DNA of 64,000 nucleotides, taken from assembly GCA_006538405.1 (NCBI GenBank), contig BJKQ01000014.1:806001-870000 (forward strand), read 5' to 3'. This DNA comes from Hansfordia pulvinata (Eukaryota > Ascomycota > Sordariomycetes > Xylariales). This document shows, one piece after another, positions 55,401 to 64,000 of this stretch; position 1 is the first letter of the stretch, and every line of letters starts with the position of its first letter. Below the pieces are notes generated by a model, which saw only the letters and a list, made by a program, of their open reading frames with translations, was not told the DNA's origin and searched no databases. Made by a program: the position numbers and the translations under genes.

Positions 55401-56576
55401 GGCTCTGATGGTGCCGCACGGATCGACAATGACAGGCTACGCGTACGCTTTGCAATCTTCCTAAGCAATGCAGCTCTCGTCCGACAGTGAGCGCCGCGGC
55501 TCTGACAGCGTGCTGCGTGCTCGCTGGCCTGGTGACACAGCCACAAAATATATTCACTTGTTGCTCCATTGCAACCTCAGTCAGCCTACCTATACTCGTA
55601 CAAGGAGGTAGGTACGGTAGCTTTGCAACTCGATCGCCCCTTACAACTTCGCAGTCGCAGCCGCCATCTCATTTACTTTAATGCCACTACTGGAGGTCGA
55701 ACAGCTCCTCGCCTAACCTTTAAATGCTCTGTGAGAGGACCCCAGTGTCTTTCTGTGGTCCTGAGGCTTGTGGTGTCTGTACGAAGTACCTCCACAAGTG
55801 AGCAGTTATCCATGTGTTGTGGGCCATTAGACCTACGAGTATTCATCCTCGCCCAGATAGCGCCGTGGTCTCGTGACCGAACTGGAGTCCGTGCTGATCC
55901 GCTTGGCGCCCGCAGGGTGACGTACGGCTTGAGGAGCTTGGGTGTGCCGTCAAAGCTCCAACTCGCAGAGGCAGCGATCAAATTGGCACAGCCAGTGCCG
56001 CTACTATCGACAGGGCTTCAGCCGGCCCTGACATTGATTGCGCATGGGTCAGGAGAGCCTAATAGACGCAAGATGTGCCGTCCTCGCACGTTACATACGT
56101 GATATTCCTGGGATCACTGTCAAATCAAGATGATGAAGGGTCAAAGGCACAGATACCAAGGTCGTCGCATGAGGCTGTACTCGCACTCGTAGCAGCCCCT
56201 ACCGCCTCACCGTTACGAACGCTACGTTACTGAAAGGATACGTGGATTTTCAAAACGGTATGATCTCCATCAAACTGTGGCATGAACCGTCGGGATCCAC
56301 AGCTAGCGTCCCGTTCGTATCATCCCACGTCCCACATTTTGGCGTTTGCTGGCGGCCGAGCCTTGAGCCGCCGTTGCTCTGCCCGCCTTTGGCTCATGAC
56401 GACGCCATCTGACGATACCCACGACCAACGTACGACGACGTGCCACCTTACACCAGCTGGAGGGCAGACCTCACACCTCTGCGCTTCAGTATCTCCAGCC
56501 TCTCAACCCTGCCAGTTGCCACGGCTCCTCTCGCCCGGCCTACCGAGTCCTCTGGACACGGTGCACCGCCTTCAAG
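52458..56576. other. Long intergenic region, no supported gene
   Basis: 4.1 kb. The left 250 bp is the C/T-rich (minus strand) promoter and leader of the Def1-like gene. The rest shows no conserved domain, signal peptide or splice-consistent coding run. TACTCGTA/TACGAGTAC words occur at 53673, 54283, 55595 and 56180 and TACCTAGGT-like words at 54471, 55279 and 55603. The right end is the promoter of the next gene. A non-coding transcript cannot be excluded. Confidence 0.5.
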
Positions 56577-57904
56577 ATGGTGGCCTCCACGCCCACTCTG
56601 CAGTCTCTCAAGCCACGCTTCTTCCCCAAACTCCACCAGTCCATGCCCCTCACCGCTCGTGAATCGCAGCGGCTACTCGACTCGATTACGGTCTCCTTCC
56701 GCAAGAACCTCGACAAAGAACACCCCTGGCAATCGGCCGAGGCCGCCGCAAAGCCTGGCAGCCGCGGCCGCAATGCCACCACCACCACCAGCCCCGGGCC
56801 TCTTCCCCGGCATCGACCGACCGATCAGCATCTCCGGGCCATCCTGTCGAACCCTCTCTTCGCAGCCCCGCGTGACACTCAGGCAGCCAAGCCCCGCCGG
56901 GGGCCCCGCCGGGGTCCGGCATGATCCCCGGCCTCGCCGCGGCCCGCGATCCCGTCGAGATCTTCGACGCCGCCAGCGCCAAGGGGCTGATGAACCTTGC
57001 CCGCGCCGCGGGGTTCCTCGCGGCCGTCCGGCAGGGCGTCGTCTACTCCGAGAGCCGCGTCAAGCTTGGCGGGACGGGCGCGGGGCTCCGCGTCGTCCAG
57101 TGGCTGCGCGCCTCGGGCCACGAGCGCCGCCTCGACTTCCTGTCCCACGGCCCCCTGGTGCAGCGCCTCGTCCCGTTCATGTACGCCGAGGGCCTGGAGG
57201 AGATAGCCTGGATGTGGCTGGGCCGGCTCGCGTCTGCCGAGTTTGCGCACCTCGAAGTCGACGCCGGCCGCTCCGCCGTCGCCAAGCAGCCCCTCTTCGG
57301 CCTGCTGACCGCCATGATACACACGACGAGCCACCCCATCTCCGTGGCGGACGTGTGCCTGGACGGCTCCTTCGCGTCCCTGGCGCGGGCGGACGATCTC
57401 CTCCGGGCGACCGCCGCCGCCGGCAGCAGCAGCAGCAACTCCAACCGGGTGGCGAAGCTGAGCCTGAGGAACGCGTGGTCGGCCCTGTCCTGGGCGTCGA
57501 CGGTCGAGGCCCTGCGGCGGCCCGCGCCATCGGCCCCGCTGTTCGAGGCGTTCGTCGACCGCGGCCGGCCCTACGGGTACGCCATGGACCTGGCGCACCT
57601 GGAGCTGCACCACCCGACGGCGCCCAGCCCGGACGCGGCGGTGCGCTACATGGGCGAGGGCGGCGGCGCCCTGCTCGCCGAGGCGGCCCCCTTCAAACCC
57701 GCCGAGGCCGGCAGCCGCAGCGTCCGCCGGCAGCGCCGCCTCGTCTGCCTCGCGCTCGACGCCGCGCGCCAGCTCAAGGCCGCCGGCGACACGGCCGAGG
57801 CCTCGTGGGTCGAGACCCTCATCAGCCGCATGTACGACAAGCTGGACCTGAACATCCTGGTTGCCCCCCACGCGGCGCAGGGCCACCCTGCTGGCAGCCG
57901 GTAG
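56577..57904 (+). CDS. Conserved-looking fungal protein of unknown function; one frame break
   Basis: A frame from ATG 56577 (MVASTPTLQSLKPRFFPKLH) runs to about 56900. It must then change frame by one missing base in the CCCCGCCGGGG stretch 56895-56922 to continue as IPGLAAARDPVEIFDAASAKGLMNLARAAGFLAAV and on to the stop at 57902-57904. About 442 residues in total, no intron. The first part includes TDQHLRAILSNPLF. The second is mostly alpha-helical, with segments such as GLEEIAWMWLGRLASAEFAHLEV and ALDAARQLKAAGDTAEASWVETLISRMYDKLDLNIL, resembling a helical-repeat protein. The basic start could be an organelle signal, but this is weak. I do not recognise the family. The second half alone has a possible ATG (56921), but the first half shares its coding character and is included. 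Confidence 0.65.
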
Positions 57905-59433
57905 GCCGGTGCGAGGGCCAGCCACGATGAGGGGCCGTGGAGTGGGAGCCATTGTAGGGAAGGGGGTTTTTCAGGCGTTTGGGGATGTTTCTACGGTGCA
58001 TTCTGCTCTTTATTTTGTTTTCTCTTTCTGGCCGGCGTTGAATGGTGAATTCCCTCGTGGATAAGGTGTACATACCTGCGGCGACATTGTCAGCCACAAT
58101 ATCAACGACCAGCTACACACACGGCTGGCTACTGAGACATCCAGTCTCTCCTTTGTAACACTTGATTCAACCAACGGGAAGTGTCTATATTGCAGACATT
58201 GCGGATCTGAAGCCCTGGTTGACTAGCATGTCAGTGACGCGCCGCTCTTGTGTGTCAAAGAGCTTCACCTTCCCAGCTCGAAACACTCAAAAAGTCTACG
58301 AGGGACCATGAGAAGCAAGGAAAGGCTCAGGGAGGGTGTATAGTACGCCTACCATCGGGTTTCAGATTAAGAGTCGTTCGAAAGTATGTCCCTTGAGTGT
58401 AGGGTAGATATGCCAGCTTTACGACTGTGACATGGCTTCCACCAAGCACAGACCCCAACAAACTTCACTCCCTTTTCTACTTTGGTAGGCAGCAACAATT
58501 CCTTGGCTCCGCGTATCACGGGGATCCGCCCGATACTCAGCACAGAGGGGGCCGTTACGAGGAGCCGCTCAACAGCCATCTCCTCGTTTTCCTTTCCTCA
58601 GAACGCCGCCTGGGGTCCCGTGGGGCCTCGCCGGATCGCTCTGGTTAAGCGATCCCACGCGGCGGGTCCGCTGCGGCGGCGGGCGAGTGTCCGTCCGGTC
58701 GACCCTGGGCTTCTCGATGAACTAGGTAGTCAGATAGAACGTCTCGTCGTCGGATCGGTATACGACCCCGAGGAAAAAACCCGGGCCGAGCCACCCACTT
58801 GATGATCAGCTTTCGCAATGCGCGTGAGATGAAGTGAAGGGGGAGAGACAAGTCGGTGGGCGAGGCCTGGCCGATAAGCACCCCGACGCCGCTGTCCGCA
58901 TTATGCGTAAAAGTAGCTTGGTTCTTGCTTCGTTCGAATCATTCGGCCTATGAGGTGCATCTCAAGACTGATCCACCGGGCCCTTTGCCATTTTTTCGCC
59001 TCGCCATTGCCGTCACTGGCTTCCGTGAGAGAGGTCTATCATTCACGTGCCAGGAATCAATGTCACCGAGGCAGGCCGGCGATCACCGAGGCGGCCGGCA
59101 ATCACCGAGGCAGGCCGGCGATCACCGAAGCAGGCCGGCGATCACCGCTCCATCTTGGATGCCGGGCATTGCGAATAACAGAGAAGGCTTCGGGATTCTA
59201 TTTTCCCCTTCCGGTTCTATATCACTACTCTATCAGATGGTAAATGCTTTGTCCCCCCCCTCCCACAACGCCTAAAAATATTGAATTTCCTTCCCAACAG
59301 TAACCGTGTCGTTGTTCTGAGCTCAACTTCCCGTCCCACTCTAACCCATCCCACACGGTGACCAACTCGGTGCCGGACCCCGTGCCGCCCGTGAAAGCGC
59401 GTAGTCTTTGAGCGAATTTTTTCTTGCTTTTCA
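57905..59433. other. Intergenic region with a 20-bp tandem repeat
   Basis: 3' flanks of two convergent genes. No supported coding exon. The only structured element is the tandem array at 59063-59147. Confidence 0.5.
59063..59147. repeat. Tandem repeat, 20-bp unit, about 4.3 copies
   Basis: Units begin TCACCGAGGCAGGCCGGCGA at 59063, then a 19-bp variant at 59083, then 59102 and 59122, ending with a partial copy. GC-rich minisatellite about 290 bp downstream of the secreted-protein stop codon. Confidence 0.9.
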
Positions 59434-60136
59434 CTACGTGTACTTTTCCGGGTTGAGGGCTTGATCGCTTGCGCGGATCGTGATGCTGCCGACGCCCAAG
59501 AGGGTGGAACCCCCGGAGGCACGAAGATGGTGCTGAGGCCGGTGGTGTCCTCGGGCAGCTCGGCCCACTTCTCCACCGTGTCGCGGAGGATGGCGGACAG
59601 CTTGGCCCCGGGCATCCCGAGCATATCGTGCTCGCGCGCGACCGACGGGGTCGTGAAGGTGAGCAGGTAGCTGGTCGGGTCCCCCTCTTGGTCTTGTCCG
59701 TGATTTCCGCCATGAACGCGCGCAGGCGCTTGTTCTGGCTCCAGTCGTCCACGCCCTTGGCGACCAGCTGGTCGATCTGGGCCTTGCTCGGCTTCGGCCT
59801 CGCGTGCTTCTTCCCGTAGCCGATTACCTCGTCCACCAGGACGTGGAATTGCAGCATTTCATAGGGGCCGGTGTCCTCGACGAGCCAGCGGGCGCCGTAC
59901 TTGGGGATCGAGACCGCCTCGCTCTCCTTCGCCTCGCTCTCCTTCGCCTCGCTCTCCTTCGCCTCGCTCTCCTTCGCCTCGTTCTCCTTGGGCGCGCCTT
60001 TGCCCATGCCGAAGAAGGCTCTTGGCGCGGGGGGTTGCGCGGCGGCGTCGGCGGCGGCGAACTGCGGCGGCAGCGCGGTCGAGGCCACCAGGGTGGCCAG
60101 CGAGACGCAAGTGAACAGGGAGCCGACGAAAAGCAT
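59434..60136 (-). CDS. Secreted protein with (AKESE)n repeat, unknown function; two frame breaks
   Basis: Starts at ATG 60136 with a signal peptide (MLFVGSLFTCVSLATLVASTA). Then a short Ala/Pro-rich stretch, KENE and four AKESE-type units from a 15-bp DNA repeat, and a domain with SIPKYGARWLVEDTGPYEML, FHVLVDEVIGYGKKHA and QLVAKGVDDWSQNKRLRAFM. Two frame changes, each one missing base, are needed near 59679-59688 (in the AGGGGGACC context) and near 59509-59516 (GGGGG). The first leads into TSYLLTFTTPSVAREHDMLG and GAKLSAILRDTVEKWAELPE, the second into STLLGVGSITIRASDQALN and the stop at 59434-59436. About 234 residues restored. No cysteine-rich pattern and no enzyme motif recognised. Extracellular location inferred from the signal peptide. 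Confidence 0.65.
59916..59990. repeat. 15-bp coding minisatellite, five units
   Basis: Unit GCCTCGCTCTCCTTC on the + strand, five times; the last unit is diverged. On the minus strand it encodes the Glu/Lys/Ser/Ala repeat of the secreted protein. Confidence 0.92.
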
Positions 60137-60338
60137 CTTTGGGATGGGAATGGGCAGTCGAGGCAGTGCTTGGATACAATACAAGCTTGTGGGACCTTGG
60201 GGGATAGTATGCCGTCGAAACCGGGCCTGGATACAGGCTGTTAGGCTTCCTTGGTCAGTGGAATTGAACGAAGTTCGGGTCTGCTGGTTGGGAGACAAGG
60301 TATCTGTTCTCTCCTCTCTGCCCGGTTTTTGAGGGGAG

Positions 60339-60346
60339 CTTATATA
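60339..60346 (-). promoter_or_regulatory. TATA box of the secreted repeat protein
   Basis: TATATAAG on the minus strand, about 200 bp upstream of the ATG at 60136. It lies just left of a TACCTCTAATAGGTA near-palindrome (60345-60359). Confidence 0.5.
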
Positions 60347-61576
60347 CCTCTAATAGGTATCTGCCGTGCACACCCTGAGTGGGTGTTCGCCCGAGTCTCT
60401 GCCACTGTGTCTCTAATGAGAAGCCAATGCAAGACTCGGCCGCGACACGGGCACGGGGTTCTCCGATGAGAGGCAAGGTGATTCTGTCCACCCTGTCGCC
60501 GAGGCCTGACACTACCTCTCGGAGTTGCGGTGTCTTTGGAATCCAGAGCCACGGTGGGATTCTTCTGGGGAGGCAAAGGCCATTGCCACTTAAACGGCGC
60601 TTAGCGGCAACACCTGTGCCCATGTGATTCCAAATCTGACTGTCACCACCTCTGCGCCACCGAAGAAAGACCCAACACAATGGATGAGGATACTGGGACG
60701 AATTTGCCTCTCTGAACTCTGGCCGCGTCGACGCCTCCTTGAGCTGGCCGGCTGGCTGGCTGCCCCTCGCCCTCTACGCCTTACGCGGCCATCGAGTGAT
60801 ACAGCTAACAAGCGCGTCCTCGTCTTCGTCTCGTTCAACTTTAGGGTCGCGTGGCTGTCTGCACCCTCTCATGCGGGACGGCTACATCTCGCCTAGATCA
60901 CCGATGAGCCCGGGTGCCCAAAGAGAGGGGAGCTGCGAGACATCCCCCTCCTATCCCGTGGCGCACAATGGCCTTTCGAGAAAAAACTGCAGAAACATTG
61001 AACAGGACTGATCAGCGGCACACATGACTACACTGTGGCCCACGACGTGTGGCTCAACAGTAACCCTGTCTCGCGCGTCCGCCGACTCTTCGCCTTTTCC
61101 CCCGTTGCAAACACCCCCACGCCCGCCTTGCTCTCAACGGGGCCAGTCCACCAGAGTCCAGCCTTGCTCAAGACCCCTATTGGTTCATATAGAAGCATTC
61201 CAGGCGACAAGGCTGCGCTGTGCAAGCCACATGCGGCAGCACAACGACGCGTCCCGCGCAGATCTCTGTATTCTGAGTTAGCCCACAAGAACTGGCAACT
61301 GCTGTCTGGTCTCCCGCAGCCACTCCCCCCACGCTCGCCTTATCCCAGTGAAGCCAGACGTCCGAGGCGGAGGGGCCCGAGCCGTGCTCATGTGCCCAGA
61401 CGTGCATCTCAAGTAGGCAGGCTGAGGCAGCTTCGGCCCAAAGAAGAGGGGGGGGGAGGACAACAGGCTGCAGCCTGCCGCGAATGATCAAGATTCTTAC
61501 AGTGCTTGGGCGAGGTGCTGCCACTCGTGCTGGATTCTTCCACCCCGCTCCTGAGTCTCGGCCTTGAGAAGACCTG

Positions 61577-61584
61577 TATATAAG
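61577..61584 (+). promoter_or_regulatory. TATA box of the small two-exon gene
   Basis: TATATAAG about 85 bp upstream of the ATG at 61669, a usual distance for a short fungal leader. Confidence 0.55.
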
Positions 61585-61668
61585 GGTGGCATGGTCCAGC
61601 TCAGGTTTGGATTCAGACTCCTCTGCTTTCCTCACACGCCGCCTTTCCTCTAGATCACAGCAGACACC

Positions 61669-62306
61669 ATGCCCAAGCCTTGGCCCCCGCGGAGGTGGGA
61701 CGACAACGCCTTTCTTTTCAAGAAAGGTAGTACGTGGTCTATTCCACGGATGCGCCTGCTGGTCAAACTAGCACATAACAACGAACGCTTGCTGAAAACA
61801 GAAGCGAATCGTCATGTCGGTGCAATCCCTGGAGGGATTGGCGAGACTTATTTCCGGTACGTTACCTGGTGGCGAACCCTCCTCATCTCCCATCGTCGGC
61901 ATCACTAATCTGGTCTCGCTGGTCGGCTTCCAGGACGGACATCCACACCGGCAGAGATGCGGTGGACGACCACCAGAGAACAGAAACCCATCGACACTTC
62001 ACTGTCTCAATCAAGAACCTTCCCACCACTTTCGGCGTCGCCAAAGACCACATAACGGCCCACTTCTTCGTTGACGGTGATGGCTCAGCCTTCGTTAGCA
62101 GGGGTGGCAAGGATGAGAGCTCGCTTCCCAAGGTCACAAAAGTGATAGTGCATCACCATAGGAGACCCGACACGAGGCAACGTCTCAATGGGGAACCCTA
62201 CCTCCCACCGGAATCCGATCTGAATGTGTGGACGGAGGACTACTGCGACGCTAGTGGGTCGGGGCCGCAGCTCAGCCTTGTCAACTATAGGAGATTGATG
62301 CCCTAG
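61669..62306 (+). CDS. Small hypothetical protein, two exons
   Basis: Exons 61669-61856 and 61934-62306 (77-nt intron, GTACGT...TCCAG) give 186 residues. The start MPKPWPPRRWDDNAFLFKKG follows a CACC leader. Splicing joins GETYFR to TDIHTGRDAVDDHQ. Exon 2 contains HFTVSIKNLPTTFGVAKDHI and ends DLNVWTEDYCDASGSGPQLS. No signal peptide, membrane helix or known domain was recognised. Evidence that it is real: TATA element at a normal distance, consensus splice sites that restore an open frame with no break, and a composition that is not low-complexity. Function unknown. Confidence 0.6.
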
Positions 62307-62669
62307 ATTTAGCTTCGTCTTCTTCTTTCTTGGATCTCATTCTTGGACTGCAATTTCTTATGCTCACCGGTGGATCTTGGAAGGGCTGTTGTCACCCAGA
62401 ACAGACCTTCAAGCAGGGTCGGAACCTCCCTCTTGCACACACAGACGCTCGTTCCCCTTCCATCACCTTCTCTCTTTTCCCCTGATCATCACACTCTTTG
62501 ACTGCCTTGCAAGCAAATACAACACTTAAAGACCACCAATCCCTTTGCAACGCGCCTTGATGTATGGTGGGCAAAGCTCACACCTCTCGAGGCTGCCTTA
62601 CACCCCAGAAGCGGCCTCGAGGACGCCGCACTGTTGTAGAATCAGAGTCTTCCCACCCCCCTTCTGTAC
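62307..62669. other. Convergent intergenic gap
   Basis: 363 bp between the 3' ends of the small protein gene and the right-edge regulator. T/C-rich; nothing further seen. Confidence 0.6.
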
Positions 62670-64000
62670 CTACTCTACTAGCCCCCACAGCCGCCGAAGG
62701 TCGTCTGCCAGGTACCCCGTCTTCCTGCCGCTGCTCCTCTGGCACTGCTCGATCAGGACCAGCGTCCGCTCCCGCTCGGCCGCGTCCTCGGTGACGAGGT
62801 CGGCGATGAACAGGCACTGCGTCGACACCAGGCTCCAGGCGTCGGGGACCCCGGCGTTGGCCGTGCAGAAGACCTCCCTGCGCGACCTCTCGACCCGGGA
62901 GCGCGTCGATAGGAACGAGCAGCCCGACGCGAGCCCGGCGCCGCCGCCGCCCCGAGAGGCTGCTCCCGAGGGGCCTGGTGCAGGGCCAAGAGGATCTTGC
63001 TCGCGTGGAAGACCTGATGCGCCACAGCTAGAGTTTTTTGCTGGAGGGTCAGCTATCTATCTTTTTCGATTGTGACACGCGAGTTCTCAGGCATGCATGT
63101 TTCCTGAGAAGAGAACTCACCGCTGGAGGGAAAAACGAACCACCTGGACCCAAAGAGCGCCTCGCCGCCCCCGGCGCCGCCCTGACCTCCCCCCAGCGGC
63201 GCCGACGACGACGGCTCGTATTCGTCGGAGGAGAAACAGGTCATGCTACGGGGCAGCTTGGCCTTCCAGTCGTCCAGGGCCTGCCCCAGCGCCGTTGCCC
63301 GGGCCTTGCGGGCGCGCACCCAAGACGCCATGTCCACGCCGTCTCCGTCCGACCTTCTGCGGCCATCACCGGAGCCAGAGGAGCCGTCGTCGTTGCAGAA
63401 GTTGATGCACTGCCCAAACAAGAAGATGACTCGGTTGGCCATGTCCTCGGGATGCAAGCCCTCGAAGGAGGCCAGGGGCGGGGGTTCCCAGTGCTGCGCG
63501 AGCTGCTCGCCGGGGGAGGAGGAGGAGGGGGACGACGACATGGGCTGACCGGTCTGCAGAGCGGCCCAGGTCTCGTGGCGGTACCAGGTCCAGAAGCAGG
63601 CGCCGCGGATGCCCGCGACGTCGCCATGGACCTGGCGGGACTGCAGGAGGGAGGCGACGCCGGCGAGGTGGGACCCAAGCTGGGCGCCTACCACGTCCAC
63701 CATCTCGTATCTATATAAAAACTCCTCCATCCCCCCGGGGGAGGGGGCAGAATAGCCAGTCAGCTGGGACGCTTGAGTCTTTTCTCGGAGGGGTTCTTCA
63801 TCTTTACTATCCCCCACTCACGTGGAGAGGATGATGCACGCGGCCAAGACCTCGTCGCTTTGCGCAAGGAAGGGGTCGAGGAGCATGGAGCGGATGGAGG
63901 TCAGGGCCCGGCGGTAGTAGCGCACGGCGTCGCTCTCGCCGAGCACCAAGCCGCCGCCGCCGTCGGCGACGCCCCGATTGCTGCTGCTGCTCCCCGCGAG
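62670..64000 (-). CDS. Fungal-specific transcription factor domain protein (Fungal_trans_2 type), N-terminus off window
   Basis: Three visible exons on the minus strand: 63822-64000 (continuing off the right edge), 63121-63710 and 62670-63027. Introns are 111 and 93 nt with GTGAGT donors. Exon joins read ACIILST|YEMVDVVG and FPSS|AVAHQVFHASKIL. The order of motifs (SDAVRYYRRALTSI, LSTYEMVDVVGAQLGSHLAG, MANRVIFLFGQCINFC, ALDDWKAKLPRSM, VFHASKILLALHQ, VLIEQCQRSSGRKTGYLADD) matches the C-terminal half of the regulator at 32319-35416, so the two are paralogous in type. A one-base frame change is needed near 62935-62955 in a (GGC)n stretch. The zinc cluster would lie beyond the edge and is not seen. 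Target genes unknown. Confidence 0.8.

Larger units (their letters stand above)
60137..61668. other. Divergent intergenic region between two small genes
   Basis: Promoters of the secreted protein (minus) and the two-exon small protein (plus), each with a visible TATA element. No other gene supported. Confidence 0.5.

Noticed and set aside
56440..56920. Upstream extension of the frame over the 56577 gene (frame beginning at 56440)
   Set aside because: This frame gives Arg/Pro-rich nonsense after about 56900 and differs from the frame starting MVASTPTLQSLKP, which has protein-like composition.
58925..58950. TTCGAAT word suggesting a tRNA T-loop
   Set aside because: Flanking bases do not pair as a T-arm and no acceptor or anticodon stem could be formed around it.
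9320..62955. Programmed -1 ribosomal frameshifting as the cause of the many frame breaks
   Set aside because: The sites lack a common slippery heptamer and downstream structure, and they affect unrelated genes. Loss of one base in G/C runs during assembly is simpler.

Overview
The window is nuclear DNA of a filamentous ascomycete (Pezizomycotina, most likely a sordariomycete). The evidence is gene structure and gene content. Introns are short and spliced GTRNGT...CTRAC...YAG, coding sequence is GC-rich, and intergenic DNA is rich in microsatellites and homopolymers. The gene set is typical of such fungi: a CSC1/OSCA channel, a heme-thiolate peroxidase, an alcohol acetyltransferase, Zn2Cys6 regulators and a Def1-like factor. 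The species cannot be named from this. No tRNA, rRNA, CRISPR array or complete transposon was seen.

Layout, left to right. A cysteine-rich secreted protein is cut by the left edge (1-170, -). A CSC1/OSCA-type channel follows (1102-4250, -). About 8 kb is almost gene-free, with one gag-like fragment (9005-9534, -). Next are a secreted heme-thiolate peroxidase (12289-13292, -), 4.7 kb of microsatellite-rich spacer, and an alcohol acetyltransferase-like enzyme (18036-19763, -). This is divergent from a 1107-residue disordered, membrane-anchored protein (21467-24790, +). A large repeat protein built on a THGGEYKTLSSGTPSG motif lies at 25067-28517 (-). An LRA1-like L-rhamnose dehydrogenase (30026-31007, -) is divergent from a Zn2Cys6 regulator (32319-35416, +), and an aldo-keto reductase follows (37032-38375, +). 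A GST/eEF1B-gamma-like protein (41019-41773, +) converges on a D-isomer 2-hydroxyacid dehydrogenase (42029-43533, -). After a poly-G/poly-C-rich spacer come an ankyrin-like protein (46921-47817, -) and the CUE-domain protein Def1 (49258-52457, -). The right part holds a fungal protein of unknown function (56577-57904, +), a secreted repeat protein (59434-60136, -), a small two-exon protein (61669-62306, +) and a second regulator of the same C-terminal family, cut by the right edge (62670-64000, -).

The one functional grouping that can be argued is 30-38 kb. An L-rhamnose dehydrogenase shares a 1.3 kb divergent promoter with a transcription factor, and an aldo-keto reductase lies just beyond. 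Fungal non-phosphorylated L-rhamnose catabolism ends in pyruvate and L-lactaldehyde, so a local sugar-catabolism module is plausible but unproven.

The most striking sequence-level observation concerns reading frames. Eight genes, plus the gag-like fragment, need a frame change, and in every case (about 14 places) the change equals exactly one missing base, usually in or beside a G/C run. This is best explained as consensus error in the assembly. It must be allowed for when reading the gene models.
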